In this document: in pieces, positions 18,006 through 27,176 of the stretch
Layout: each line of letters starts with the position of its first letter
Position numbering within the stretch: position 1 is the first letter of the stretch
From: Achromobacter kerstersii
Lineage (GTDB): Bacteria; Pseudomonadota; Gammaproteobacteria; Burkholderiales; Burkholderiaceae_B
Length of the DNA stretch: 64,000 nucleotides
Assembly (NCBI RefSeq): GCF_902859595.1
Contig: NZ_CADIJQ010000003.1
Location: 454,300-518,299 of the forward strand
Direction: 5' to 3'
Translations under genes and position numbers: made by a program
The notes under the pieces: model-generated
The model's database searches: none
The model's input: only the letters and a program-made list of their open reading frames with translations
Told to the model about the DNA's origin: nothing

Positions 18006-19412
18006 ATGGGGATTCATATCATCAAGATGCCCGACATCGGCGAAGGCATTGCCGAGGTCGAACTGGTGGGCTGGCACGTCAAGGTGGGCGACACCGTCGC
18101 CGAAGACCAGCCGCTGGCCGACGTGATGACGGACAAGGCCACGGTGGAAATTCCATCGCCGGTCGTGGGCAAGGTGATTGCGCTGGGCGGCGACGTGGGC
18201 CAGGTGATGGCCGTGGGCGGGGAGTTGATTCGCCTGGAAGTGGAAGGCGAGGGGAATGTGCGCGCCGGGGCGGGCGCACCGCCGAAGCCTGGCGCGCCGG
18301 GACAAGGCGCGGACCCGTCCGCAACGCAAACCGCTACCCAGGCTGCAACGCCAGGGGCAACGCAAACGCAGACGCAAACGCAAACGCCTGCCACGAAGTC
18401 CGCGGGCGGCATCGCCGGCCAGATTGCGGCGTCGATGGCGCCCGCCGCGGCGTCCGCCAAACCGCAAGCGGCGCGCTCGTCATTCGCTGCTTCGTCCGCC
18501 ACGGGCGGCTCGCCGTCCGTTCCCCGTCAGCCCGGCGACAAACCGCTGGCCTCGCCCGCGGTACGCAAGCGCGCGTGGGATCTGGGGATTGAATTGCGTT
18601 TCGTCGCGGGCAGCGGTCCGGCCGGCCGCGTCATGCACGAAGACCTGGACGCCTATCTGCAATCGCAAGGGGCGGGCAACGCCGCGCGCGGCGGCACGGC
18701 GTATGTCGAACGCCACGACGAAGAGGCGGTGCCTGTCATCGGGCTACGCAGAAAGATTGCGCAGAAGATGGCCGAGTCCAAGCGCCGCATTCCGCACTTC
18801 AGCTACGTCGAGGAAATCGACGTGACGGAACTGGAAGACTTGCGCGTGCAGCTCAACCAGAAATGGGGCGAGTCGCGCGGCAAGCTGACCTTGCTGCCGT
18901 TGCTGGCGCGCGCCATGGTCGTAGCGCTGCGCGACTTTCCGCAGATCAATGCGCGCTATGACGATGAAGGTGGCGTGGTGACGCGTTACGGCGCTGTGCA
19001 CATCGGCATCGCCACGCAAAGCGAAGGCGGTCTGATGGTGCCGGTGATGCGTCACGCCGAAGCGCGCGACCTTTGGTCGATGGCGGCCGAGATCGGCCGG
19101 CTGGCGCAAGCGGTGCGCAGTGGCACGGCCGGGCGCGACGAGCTGTCCGGGTCCACCATCACCATCACCAGCCTGGGCCCCTTGGGCGGCATCGTCACGA
19201 CGCCGGTGATCAATCACCCCGAGGTCGGCATCGTGGGCGTGAACCGTATCGTTGAGCGGCCGGCCTTCCGCAATGGCGCCGTGGTGGCGCGCAAGCTGAT
19301 GAACCTGTCGTCGTCGTTTGACCACCGCGTGGTGGACGGCATGGACGCGGCGCGCTTCATCCAGGCGGTGCGTGCGCTGCTGGAACAACCCGCGCTGCTT
19401 TTCGTGGAGTAA
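18006..19412 (+). CDS. bkdB: Branched-chain 2-oxoacid dehydrogenase E2 (dihydrolipoyl acyltransferase)
   Basis: A 468-residue E2 core. A single lipoyl domain has Lys44 in [12 protein letters not shown] long Ala/Pro/Thr/Gln-rich linker includes TQTQTQTQ encoded by short ACGCAA repeats. Next come a peripheral subunit-binding domain ([29 protein letters not shown]) and a catalytic domain ending [17 protein letters not shown] with the active-site His. It transfers the branched acyl group to CoA. The ATG lies just after the E1 beta stop (TGAGATG). Confidence 0.94.
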   Translation: MGIHIIKMPDIGEGIAEVELVGWHVKVGDTVAEDQPLADVMTDKATVEIPSPVVGKVIALGGDVGQVMAVGGELIRLEVEGEGNVRAGAGAPPKPGAPGQGADPSATQTATQAATPGATQTQTQTQTPATKSAGGIAGQIAASMAPAAASAKPQAARSSFAASSATGGSPSVPRQPGDKPLASPAVRKRAWDLGIELRFVAGSGPAGRVMHEDLDAYLQSQGAGNAARGGTAYVERHDEEAVPVIGLRRKIAQKMAESKRRIPHFSYVEEIDVTELEDLRVQLNQKWGESRGKLTLLPLLARAMVVALRDFPQINARYDDEGGVVTRYGAVHIGIATQSEGGLMVPVMRHAEARDLWSMAAEIGRLAQAVRSGTAGRDELSGSTITITSLGPLGGIVTTPVINHPEVGIVGVNRIVERPAFRNGAVVARKLMNLSSSFDHRVVDGMDAARFIQAVRALLEQPALLFVE

Positions 19413-19414
19413 GC

Positions 19415-20818
19415 ATGAGCCAGATCACAAAGACAACGACCTTGCTGGTGATCGGCGGCGGCCCCGGTGGGTACGTGGCCGCCATCCGCGCTGGCCAATT
19501 GGGCGTGCCGACCCTGCTCGTCGAAGGCGCGCAACTGGGCGGCACCTGCCTGAACATCGGCTGCATTCCGTCCAAGGCGCTGATCCACGCAGCCGAGGAA
19601 TTCGACAAGGCGCGCCACTACGCGGGCAAGTCGGCGCTCGGCATTTCGGTGGCGACACCCGCCATCGACATCGCACAGACGGTGTCGTGGAAGGACGGCA
19701 TCGTCGGCAAGCTGACGGGCGGCGTTGGCGCGCTGTTGAAGAAGAACGGCGTGGAAGTCGTGCAGGGCTGGGCCAGCCTGCTCGACGGCAAAACCGCCGA
19801 AGTCACGACCGCAGACGGCAGCACCTTGCGCATCCAATGCGAACACCTGTTGCTGGCGGCCGGGTCCGAACCCACGCCGCTGGTGTCGATGCCGTTTGGC
19901 GGCATCGTGGTGTCGTCCACCGAAGCCTTGTCACCCACGTCCATCCCCAAGCAGTTGGTGGTGGTGGGCGGGGGTTACATCGGCCTGGAGCTAGGCACCG
20001 TGTACCGCAAGCTGGGCGCAGAAGTCGCCGTAGTGGAAGCGCAGGACCGCATCCTGCCGACCTACGACGCCGAACTGACCAAGCCCGTTGCCGCCGCCCT
20101 GGTGAAGATGGGCATGGCGCTGCACGTCAGCCGCAAGGTGTTGGGCTTGAACGGCGCGGGCGATGCGGTGCGTATTCAAGACGCGTCTGGCGCCGAAACC
20201 CTGTTGCCGGCCGACCGCGTGCTGATCGCCGTGGGACGCCGTCCGCGCACGCAGGGCTGGGGGCTGGAAAGCCTGCAACTGGATCGCAAGGGCAACGCGC
20301 TGCGAATTGACGACCAATGCCGGACGTCGATGCGTGACGTCTGGGCCATTGGCGACATTGCCGGCGAGCCGATGCTGGCGCATCGCGCGATGGCGCAGGG
20401 CGAGATGGTGGCCGAATTGGTGGCGGGCAAACGCCGTCACTTCCACCCGGCCTCTATTCCCGCCGTGTGCTTTACCGACCCTGAAGTGGTGGTGGCGGGC
20501 CTGTCGCCGTCGGAAGCGGAAGGCGCAGGGCTGGACTGCCTGACGGCATCCTTCCCGTTTGCCGCCAATGGCCGCGCGATGACGCTGGAGTCCACCGACG
20601 GCTTTGTCCGCGTGGTGGCCCGGCGCGACAACCACTTGATCGTGGGCTGGCAAGCGGTGGGGCGCGGCGTGTCGGAATTGTCGACGGCGTTTGGCCAGTC
20701 GCTGGAAATGGGCGCCACGCTGGAAGATGTGGCGGGCACCATTCACGCGCATCCGACTTTGGGTGAAGCGGTGCAGGAAGCAGCGCTGAAAGCGCTGGGC
20801 CACGCGCTGCACATCTGA
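19415..20818 (+). CDS. lpdV: Dihydrolipoyl dehydrogenase (E3) of the branched-chain complex
   Basis: A 467-residue flavoprotein disulfide reductase. The FAD motif is [17 protein letters not shown], the redox disulfide is Cys45/Cys50 in [15 protein letters not shown], the NAD-binding motif is [20 protein letters not shown], and the C-terminal active-site His is in THAHPT-type [10 protein letters not shown]. It reoxidises the E2 lipoyl group. Located directly after bkdB, it is the complex-specific LpdV rather than the general E3. The operon ends at a hairpin. Confidence 0.94.
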   Translation: MSQITKTTTLLVIGGGPGGYVAAIRAGQLGVPTLLVEGAQLGGTCLNIGCIPSKALIHAAEEFDKARHYAGKSALGISVATPAIDIAQTVSWKDGIVGKLTGGVGALLKKNGVEVVQGWASLLDGKTAEVTTADGSTLRIQCEHLLLAAGSEPTPLVSMPFGGIVVSSTEALSPTSIPKQLVVVGGGYIGLELGTVYRKLGAEVAVVEAQDRILPTYDAELTKPVAAALVKMGMALHVSRKVLGLNGAGDAVRIQDASGAETLLPADRVLIAVGRRPRTQGWGLESLQLDRKGNALRIDDQCRTSMRDVWAIGDIAGEPMLAHRAMAQGEMVAELVAGKRRHFHPASIPAVCFTDPEVVVAGLSPSEAEGAGLDCLTASFPFAANGRAMTLESTDGFVRVVARRDNHLIVGWQAVGRGVSELSTAFGQSLEMGATLEDVAGTIHAHPTLGEAVQEAALKALGHALHI

Positions 20819-20843
20819 TTCGGGTTGGGCTGATCGATGATCG

Positions 20844-20871
20844 GCCGGTAGCCGCAAGTGCTGCTACCGGC
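20844..20871. terminator. Shared hairpin terminator of lpdV and the dikinase-like gene
   Basis: GCCGGTAGC (20844-20852) pairs perfectly with GCTACCGGC (20863-20871) between two convergent genes. Its right arm contains the stop codon of the minus-strand gene. Confidence 0.6.
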
Positions 20872-22921
20872 TGCCATCGACGTACGGCCGGGCCTGCAAG
20901 ACGATGATGTTGTCGCCTTGCACGGCCCATTCGATATCCTGATCCACATTGCCCAAGCGCAGCTTGATCTGGTTGCCCACGGCCGCCAGCCTCGCAACGA
21001 GCGCATCATTCAGCACTTGTCTTGATCCTTGAATCGGCACCTCGCGCACGCCACCCGCGGCGTCGGCCACCAACTGCGTGTCCTCGGCCGATCGGCTCAG
21101 CACCTGCACCGCCTTGGACCAAGTGGAATACATCAGCTGTTCGGCCTGGCGCTTGCCTTCCACCACCTTGATGCCCAGCCCGCGCTTGGCGGAAATGTAC
21201 GTGACGTAGCGGCGCGACGCATCAAAGGGGTCACGCGTGATCATCACGCCCGAGCTGTCTGATGCGGCCGCCTGCTGCACCAGCACCGCCATCACCACGC
21301 CATCCTGGCCGATACCGGCCGCGCGCCGCGCCTCATAGGCTTCGAAGTTATAGACCGACGCCCATACGGTTTGCACGGCTTTTGCCAACGCGTCGGCCTG
21401 CGTCACGTTGGGTACGGTGGTGTACAACCCTGCGCCGCTGAAGCCGGGCAGGTCTTCGGAATTGGACGAGCTGCGCACGAACACGCCGCGCCCGTGCAAT
21501 TGCTTCGTCCAGCGTTCGCGCCACGCGGCGGCAAGCGCGGCGTCGGGCGGGGCCTGGATGATGTCTTGCCGCAATGCCGCCAATTCGACGCGGCGCACGT
21601 TGGCGTCCCGGGCGAAGTCGGGCCGTTGTTCCAGCGCGGCGATGCGTGCCGGAATGCCAAGTTGCTTGATGAATGCCGCGTACTGGGCGAATGGAATGCA
21701 GAAACCATCCGGCACGCTGGCCAGCGGCGGCAGCGCCGATTTCAGTGCGCCCAGGTTGGCTGCCTTGACCCCGCAGTACCGGCTGTCGCGCGTGGCCATG
21801 CCGGTCAGGGGTTTCAGCGCGCGCACCGATAGATCGGGTTTGGGCAGGGCGGCGGCTTTGGGCGGGTCGTTGGGTTTGCCGTCGGGTTTGGTCCCGGGCG
21901 TTGGGTCGGGTTTGGCCTGCGGCTTGGCGATGGGCTGCACCTGGTAGCCGTTGCTGTTGACGGTCAGCTCTACCCACTGGCCGTCATACTGGCGCAGCGC
22001 CGAGACGGCATCGCGCACGTAAGCGTTGGGAATGCGCCAGCCCTTGGCCAGCAGGTTCACATGCGACAACAAGGTGGACGGCCGCTGCGTGACCAGGCCC
22101 GCGACCGGCGAAATGGCGACAGGCACTTCGTCCAGCACCACGATATCGGTGGGCGCCAGATCCGGCGTGTCTTCGACCGACTTCACGATGCGAAGACGGC
22201 CCTGCGCACGGCCGGTGTTCAGCGGCAGAAACGTCTGTTCGCGCAACAGCGCCTCTTGCGTCACCAAGGCCAGCCCGGCGGTTTGCGCCGTCTGCTCTTG
22301 CGTCGTGGAGTTCGCCTTGAAGCGCACGGGGTCGTAGAACGTGGCGCGCAGCTTGTCTTCGGTCAGGCGCAACAGCGCGGGCGTGACGCGGTCGCCTTCC
22401 CAGAACTCGTAGGTGTAGCCGGGCAGATCGCGCTGCCAGCTCAGGGTGCCGAACAACAGACGCCGGTCGGGGTCTTTGTACTGGGCAATCAGCGTGGCCT
22501 TGTCCGCGTCCGGCAGCAACCGGCGTTCGCGCGCAAAGTTCTCGTGCAGCGTATAGCGCGGCGTGTCGATGTAATAGATGCGGTCGCCGTGACGCCGGTC
22601 AATCACGAACAGCACATGCGGAATCTCAAGCGGCGTGCCAGCGTTATAGACGCGCGCCAGCTGCTGGAATTCCGCCTGCGTGCGAATCTGGTTCAGATAC
22701 GCCGGCCCGCCGTGCTTGGCATCTTCCGCTTGTTTGGCGGCCCGCTCGTCCGGGCGCAGCGGGCGGGCGTTCTCATAGGGAGAAGGCTTGCGTGCCGTCT
22801 GCGCCTGCGCGGCCGGGTGGATGCTGGCAGCCAGCAGGCCAAGGGCTGTCAGAACGATCAGGCTGGGGCGGCGCAACGGGCGTAGCGCGTGAAGGCGGCG
22901 GGTGGCGGGCGATAGGCGCAT
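20864..22921 (-). CDS. Exported PEP/pyruvate-binding (dikinase-like) protein
   Basis: A 685-residue protein with an N-terminal hydrophobic signal peptide (SLIVLTALGLLAASIHPAAQAQ). A unique region comes first. About residues 275-315 look like the phosphohistidine swivel domain of PEP-utilising enzymes (PSTLLSHVNLLAKGWRIPNAYV, candidate His in SHV). A Pro/Lys linker leads to a C-terminal PPDK_N ATP-grasp domain with FVRSSSNSEDLPGFSGAGLYTT. This swivel-then-ATP-grasp order matches glucan water dikinases rather than PEP synthase. The substrate is unknown, and export to an ATP-poor compartment is odd. ATG 22921 is preferred over a TTG within the 13-nt repeats. Confidence 0.7.
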   Translation of the reverse strand: MRLSPATRRLHALRPLRRPSLIVLTALGLLAASIHPAAQAQTARKPSPYENARPLRPDERAAKQAEDAKHGGPAYLNQIRTQAEFQQLARVYNAGTPLEIPHVLFVIDRRHGDRIYYIDTPRYTLHENFARERRLLPDADKATLIAQYKDPDRRLLFGTLSWQRDLPGYTYEFWEGDRVTPALLRLTEDKLRATFYDPVRFKANSTTQEQTAQTAGLALVTQEALLREQTFLPLNTGRAQGRLRIVKSVEDTPDLAPTDIVVLDEVPVAISPVAGLVTQRPSTLLSHVNLLAKGWRIPNAYVRDAVSALRQYDGQWVELTVNSNGYQVQPIAKPQAKPDPTPGTKPDGKPNDPPKAAALPKPDLSVRALKPLTGMATRDSRYCGVKAANLGALKSALPPLASVPDGFCIPFAQYAAFIKQLGIPARIAALEQRPDFARDANVRRVELAALRQDIIQAPPDAALAAAWRERWTKQLHGRGVFVRSSSNSEDLPGFSGAGLYTTVPNVTQADALAKAVQTVWASVYNFEAYEARRAAGIGQDGVVMAVLVQQAAASDSSGVMITRDPFDASRRYVTYISAKRGLGIKVVEGKRQAEQLMYSTWSKAVQVLSRSAEDTQLVADAAGGVREVPIQGSRQVLNDALVARLAAVGNQIKLRLGNVDQDIEWAVQGDNIIVLQARPYVDGSR

Positions 22922-22924
22922 GAA

Positions 22925-23000
22925 GGGGGCGCAAAAAGGGAGCAAACAGGGGGCGCAAAAAGGGGGCGCAAAAAGGGGAGGCGAGATGGGGGCGCAAAAA
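22925..23000. repeat. Four copies of a 13-nt G/A-rich repeat beside the dikinase-like gene start
   Basis: GGGGGCGCAAAAA occurs perfectly at 22925-22937, 22949-22961, 22962-22974 and 22988-23000. The gaps are filled by degenerate copies. The array begins four bases upstream of the minus-strand ATG at 22921, so it occupies the ribosome-binding region. The unit length is not a multiple of three. Confidence 0.85.
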
Positions 23001-23119
23001 AGGGGCAGGTCGCAAAGAGTTGCGATGATATCGGAGCCCCTGGCCCGGCCCGTAGTCGGATGTGACCGGATGTGCCCATTCCTGTACGAATCGCCTTTCG
23101 CGCCTTGACGCGCTCTACG

Positions 23120-23146
23120 CGCCTCAAGCGCCTCAAGCCCCTCAAG
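23120..23146. repeat. Three tandem 9-nt CGCCTCAAG units
   Basis: CGCCTCAAG, CGCCTCAAG and CCCCTCAAG follow one another, with a degenerate fourth copy to 23155. They lie in the gene-free stretch 22922-23445. Confidence 0.7.
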
Positions 23147-23149
23147 CGC

Positions 23150-23326
23150 CTTACAAAATACCCAGTTTCAGTGATACGCGGCCGCAAGCGATTCCCGTGT
23201 AATCCACCCCTGGCAATAAGCCGCGCCGGCGGCACGAGACCCAGCCCGTTTCTGCACGCGCGGACGGGCGCGGTGTCTCGTAGGGCCTTTCCGCAGGGGG
23301 AGCGAAAGCTGCCCCTGTTTTTTTTT
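23150..23326 (+). ncRNA. Candidate small structured RNA ending at a strong terminator
   Basis: No plus-strand gene exists between 22922 and 23445, yet a plus-strand terminator is present. Upstream of it, ACGAGAC (23234-23240) pairs with GTCTCGT (23275-23281), and GCCCGT (23244-23249) with ACGGGC (23264-23269), forming one long stem with an internal loop. The 5' end is a guess; no clear promoter was found. Expression is unproven. Confidence 0.35.
23294..23326 (+). terminator. Rho-independent terminator with nine Ts, no upstream gene
   Basis: CAGGGG (23294-23299) pairs with CCCCTG (23312-23317). An inner AGC-GAAA-GCT hairpin and one G-G mismatch complete the stem, and nine T residues follow at 23318-23326. 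It points on the plus strand, opposite to both neighbouring genes. Confidence 0.7.
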
Positions 23327-23445
23327 GGGGCTTGAGGATTGCTGTGGGTGACCGCAGAAAGCGGTGACTTGGTCTGGTCCTCGGCTTTGCGACGTATTCG
23401 ATGTCCGAACCAGGAAGCGTGACCGCTTCCTGGCCGGTCAAGCTA

Positions 23446-25962
23446 TCAATACGTGCCGCGCAGGGTCAGCATGAAGTTGCGAGGCGCCCCGTACCAGTTG
23501 CCGCCGTTGGACGCGCCGACTCGTTCGTAATACACCTTGTCGAACAGGTTGTTGACGTTGACCGTCGCCGTCCATTGCGGCGCAAAGCGGTATTGGGCCA
23601 TCAGGTTGACGGTGGCGTAGCCTGCCTGCTGGAACTTGTACGGCGTATACGAGCCGCTGTCGCGCGAGTAGGCCGTGCCTGTCACGTAGTTGGCGCTTTG
23701 CACCTGGGCGCTGCCGCCGATGCGCCAGCGCGACAAGTCGCCGGGCAGCGTGTAGGCCGTTGACACCTTCAGCAGATGGCGCGGCGTGATGCTGCTGTAG
23801 ACGGCGTCGTTGGTCTTGTCGCGGGTGTTGTTGAAGGTGTAGCCCAGCGCCACTTCCCAGCCAGGCGAGACCTCGCCGCCAATTTCCATGTCCAGGCCGC
23901 GGCTGACCACTTTGCCTTGGGCCAGGTAGCAGCAGTTGCCGGCCCACGCGTCGTAGTCTTCCGGGTAGCGGCTGTCCAGCACGCCGGTGCCGGTGCGCTC
24001 GACGTTGAACAGGCTGAACGTGGCGTTCAGGCGGCCATCCAGCAATTCGCCCTTGACGCCCATTTCATAGCTCTTGCCTTTGATGGCGGGCAACGGGGAG
24101 CCGGGCAGAGGGCCAGCCTTCAGCAGCCCTTGCGGTTTATGGATGGTGGCGTAGCTGACATAGGCGGACCACGCGTCGTTCAGGTCATAGATGATGCCGC
24201 CGTAAGGCGTGGTGGCGGTCGGTTCGCGGTAGGACGTTTTCGAATAGGGCACCCAGCTGCCATTGATGGGTTCGGACACCGTCTGGTAGAACTTATAGGA
24301 GCTGAAGCGCGCGCCCGCGATCAGGTGCAGACGTTCGGTGGGGTTGATCCGCAACACGCCGTACATGCCTTTCTGCTCTTGGCCCCACGGGTCGTAGCGT
24401 TCGTTTTCCGGCAGACTCAGGTCGGGGTTCCACAGGTTGCGGTTAAAGACGTTGACCGGCACCTTCCATTCGTCCACGGGTTTAGAGACGGCCCACGTGC
24501 CTTCGCTGCGCTGCCAATCGGCGCCCAGCAACGCTTCGTGCGTGCCGCCTAACAGGTCGAAGCTGCCAGACAGATTCACATCCAGCAGGTTCTGCGTGTT
24601 GGTCATTGCGTACCGGCCGCCGCCCCAGGTGGCGCCCAGACCCGTTTCGCGATCCACGCCGCCGTTGGCGAAGGCGGTGAGCGATTTGCTGTCGGTTTCC
24701 TCGCGGGTGTAGTTGGCTTTGAAGCGCCAGGTGTCGCCCAGCCGTTGTTCCAACTGCGCAAAGATCTGCTTGGTGTCGGTATGGATGTAGGTCCAGGGCT
24801 GGCTCAGGTTGGTTGAGCGAGACAACCCGATGTCGCCGCCATCCGTGTACCGCGGCAGGCCGCTGCGGCTGCCTTGTTCGCGCATCCGGCTGTAGCTGCC
24901 GCCCACCGTCAGCAGCGTGCTGCGAGTCAGGTCGGCTTCCAGCACCCCGTAGATCTGCGGCGTTTCGGTCGTGCTGTGCGACATGAACGAGCCGGTGTCC
25001 CCGTAGACGGCGACGGCGCGGCCGCGCAGCCGGCCGTCGAAGCCCAAGGGGCCGGTGGCGTCGATCATGCTGCGGTAGTTGTCCCAGCTGCCGGCCGAAG
25101 CCTCCACCGTCAGCTGATATTCCCCCATCGGCTTCTTGCGCACCAGGTTGATGATGCCGCCCGGGTCGCCCATGCCACCCATCAGGCCCGAGGCGCCGCG
25201 CATGATCTCGACGCGGTCATAGAACGCCATGTCCTGGGTGGGGCCGTAGGTGTACGAGCCCAGCGCCAACGGGGCGCCACCGTCGATCTGCATGCTGGTG
25301 ATCTGGAAGCCGCGTGAGTAATAGTCGGACGAATAGGAATTTACGCGGCGCACCGTGATGCCGGGCGCGCGGCTCATGGCGTCGGTGACGTTGACCAGAT
25401 GCTGGTCGTCGATCAATTGCCGGGTCACGACCGACACCGACTGCGGCACTTCGCGAAACGCCAGATCGGTTTTGGACGCGGTGCTGGTGACCAGGCTGGT
25501 GTAAGACCCGGTGCCTTCGGTCGTGCCGTCGGCAGCGCGACGCGCAATGACGGTCACGGCCGCCATGGTGGTGGCGTCCAGGTCCTTGGGTTCGGGTTCG
25601 ATGGTGACGGTGTTGCCACGAATGACCGCGATCAGGCCGCTGCCGGCCAGGATGCGGTCCAGTGCTTGTTGCGGCGTCAGGCGCCCCGAAACCGGCGGCG
25701 CCGTCTTGCCCGCCACCAGTTCCGGTGCGTACAGCACTTCCAACGACGCTTGGCGGCTCACTTCCACCAAGGCGTCATGCAAGGGTTGACGCGCGGTGTT
25801 GACCAGCACGGCGGCGCTCTGGCCCTGTGCTTCCTGGGCCTGCGCGTCGGGGGCTTGAGTCAGACCCAGCGCAATCAGCAAGGGCAGCGTGCGCAGGGCA
25901 AGACGCGGGCTGCGCAGTCGCAACGGCAGGGCGACGCCGTTGCGGGAAAGTCTACGGTTCAC
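23446..25962 (-). CDS. TonB-dependent siderophore receptor (FpvA-like) with STN domain
   Basis: An 838-residue outer-membrane receptor: signal peptide ending near DAQAQ, STN domain (PLHDALVEVSRQASLEVLY to GSGLIAVI), plug (FREVPQSVSVVTRQLIDDQ, YDRVEIMRGASGLMGGMGDPGG) and barrel ending FMLTLRGTY. The plug and barrel style is FpvA/FhuE-like (pyoverdine- or coprogen-type), but the ligand cannot be assigned. The GTG at 25962 is preferred because the upstream ATG would translate through the Fur box. It lies downstream of its likely sigma/FecR pair, separated by a hairpin and a palindrome. Confidence 0.88.
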   Translation of the reverse strand: MNRRLSRNGVALPLRLRSPRLALRTLPLLIALGLTQAPDAQAQEAQGQSAAVLVNTARQPLHDALVEVSRQASLEVLYAPELVAGKTAPPVSGRLTPQQALDRILAGSGLIAVIRGNTVTIEPEPKDLDATTMAAVTVIARRAADGTTEGTGSYTSLVTSTASKTDLAFREVPQSVSVVTRQLIDDQHLVNVTDAMSRAPGITVRRVNSYSSDYYSRGFQITSMQIDGGAPLALGSYTYGPTQDMAFYDRVEIMRGASGLMGGMGDPGGIINLVRKKPMGEYQLTVEASAGSWDNYRSMIDATGPLGFDGRLRGRAVAVYGDTGSFMSHSTTETPQIYGVLEADLTRSTLLTVGGSYSRMREQGSRSGLPRYTDGGDIGLSRSTNLSQPWTYIHTDTKQIFAQLEQRLGDTWRFKANYTREETDSKSLTAFANGGVDRETGLGATWGGGRYAMTNTQNLLDVNLSGSFDLLGGTHEALLGADWQRSEGTWAVSKPVDEWKVPVNVFNRNLWNPDLSLPENERYDPWGQEQKGMYGVLRINPTERLHLIAGARFSSYKFYQTVSEPINGSWVPYSKTSYREPTATTPYGGIIYDLNDAWSAYVSYATIHKPQGLLKAGPLPGSPLPAIKGKSYEMGVKGELLDGRLNATFSLFNVERTGTGVLDSRYPEDYDAWAGNCCYLAQGKVVSRGLDMEIGGEVSPGWEVALGYTFNNTRDKTNDAVYSSITPRHLLKVSTAYTLPGDLSRWRIGGSAQVQSANYVTGTAYSRDSGSYTPYKFQQAGYATVNLMAQYRFAPQWTATVNVNNLFDKVYYERVGASNGGNWYGAPRNFMLTLRGTY

Positions 25963-25974
25963 AAGAATAGTTCC

Positions 25975-25993
25975 AATAATGATTCTCAGCGGC
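25975..25993 (-). promoter_or_regulatory. Fur box before the FpvA-like receptor gene
   Basis: On the plus strand AATAATGATTCTCAGCGGC matches 12 of 19 positions of the classical Fur consensus, including the uninterrupted ATAATGAT half. It lies 13 bp upstream of the GTG start, so Fur-Fe would block initiation of the receptor transcript. Confidence 0.6.
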
Positions 25994-26107
25994 AATGCCG
26001 CGCCACCCTTTGGCCAAAGGTCTCCTCGGGCCGCCGCATGCGCGGCCGCCCCTCTTAGCTAAAGAGTGCGATTGGCGCGAAAACCCTGAAGAAATCGCGA
26101 ATCGATT

Positions 26108-26126
26108 GTGAAACTATATGTTTCAC
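26108..26126. promoter_or_regulatory. Perfect palindrome GTGAAAC-N5-GTTTCAC
   Basis: Seven-base arms (26108-26114 and 26120-26126) flank TATAT in the 26000s spacer between fecR and the receptor gene. The AT-rich spacer and symmetric arms suggest a dimeric-regulator site rather than a terminator, as no T-run follows. Confidence 0.4.
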
Positions 26127-26133
26127 TGAAGAG

Positions 26134-26156
26134 GGGGCGGCCTTGTCGTCCGCCCC
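26134..26156 (-). terminator. Hairpin after the fecR-like gene
   Basis: GGGGCGG (26134-26140) pairs with CCGCCCC (26150-26156), starting seven bases beyond the fecR stop (minus strand). It may partly separate sigma/fecR transcription from the receptor gene. Confidence 0.45.
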
Positions 26157-26162
26157 AAGCCG

Positions 26163-27176
26163 TCAGCGCGCCTTGACGACGTACCGCTTGTCGCCTTCCG
26201 CTTCGATGCGCACGGGCGCAATGCGAGGCAGCAATTCCAGGAAGCTGGCTGGCTGGTCGATGCTGATCGCGCCCGCAATGCGCACCTTGTCCCATCCGCC
26301 GTCCGCCAGCCGGATGGCATAGGGCGCATAGCGGTTCATTTCGGCCACGGCATCAACCAGCGGCGTGTTGTTGAACACGATGCGGCCCTGGTGCCAGGCG
26401 GTCAGCGTCGACGTGTCCACGGCATGCGGCGCGCCCAGGCTTGACCGTGACGCCGTCAGGCCTTGGCCGGGTGTCAACGCGGCACGTTGCCAAAATCGCA
26501 TGCCCGCCGGCTTGACCTCGACCGCGCCAGACAGCACGGCGACGTCGGTGGCATCGCCGTGGCGGCGCACGTTAAAGCGCGTGCCGGTGACCCGGATCTG
26601 TGCATCGCCTGTCTTAACGATGAATGGGCGGCTGGCGTCGGCCTTGACCGAAAACGTGATCTCGCCCGCCGTCAGATCGACTTCGCGTCGGTCGGGATAG
26701 AAGCGCACGTTCGCCTGCGTATCCGTATTCAGTTCCAGGACGGAGTCGTCCGCCAGCGCAACCTGGCGGCGTTCGCCATGGGCGCTGGAAAGTGCGGACT
26801 CGTAGGTCGGTGCAGTGTTCTGCATCAGCGGCGCCATGGTCACGCCAATGGCCAGCGCCACGCCGCCCGCCAACGCGATGTTGGCCCACTGCGGCAGCCT
26901 GCGAGCCGGCGCGGCGGCGGCTTCGGGCTCGCGGGCCAGCGCACGCAGCCGGTCGGCCGGCACCGCCAATGTATCGCGCCACACCTCGTCCAGCAGCGCA
27001 TATTCGCGCGCATGCGCAGGGGCTTCCCGCAACCAGCTGTCAAAGGCCTGCTGATCGGCATCGCTCATCCGGCCCGAGCGCGCGCGGGCGTACCAGAACG
27101 CCGCAGCGTCGCGCGGGTCATCGAATGTGGGACGGGGGCCGGAGTCGGTCATGGAGGCGGGTTCAGTCGGGCGCAT
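26163..27176 (-). CDS. FecR-like sigma factor regulator
   Basis: A 337-residue FecR protein. The cytoplasmic DUF4880 part (DPRDAAAFWYARARSGRMSDADQQAFDSWL) is followed by a membrane helix (NIALAGGVALAIGVTMA, about residue 105). The periplasmic FecR domain (HGERRQVALADDSVLELNT to IRVTGTRFNV) and a C-terminal STN-like tail follow. It links the FpvA-like receptor to the ECF sigma encoded just upstream. The start is uncertain: ATG 27176 overlaps the sigma gene by 14 bases, while ATG 27152 would follow its stop; neither has a strong ribosome site. Confidence 0.85.
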   Translation of the reverse strand: MRPTEPASMTDSGPRPTFDDPRDAAAFWYARARSGRMSDADQQAFDSWLREAPAHAREYALLDEVWRDTLAVPADRLRALAREPEAAAAPARRLPQWANIALAGGVALAIGVTMAPLMQNTAPTYESALSSAHGERRQVALADDSVLELNTDTQANVRFYPDRREVDLTAGEITFSVKADASRPFIVKTGDAQIRVTGTRFNVRRHGDATDVAVLSGAVEVKPAGMRFWQRAALTPGQGLTASRSSLGAPHAVDTSTLTAWHQGRIVFNNTPLVDAVAEMNRYAPYAIRLADGGWDKVRIAGAISIDQPASFLELLPRIAPVRIEAEGDKRYVVKAR

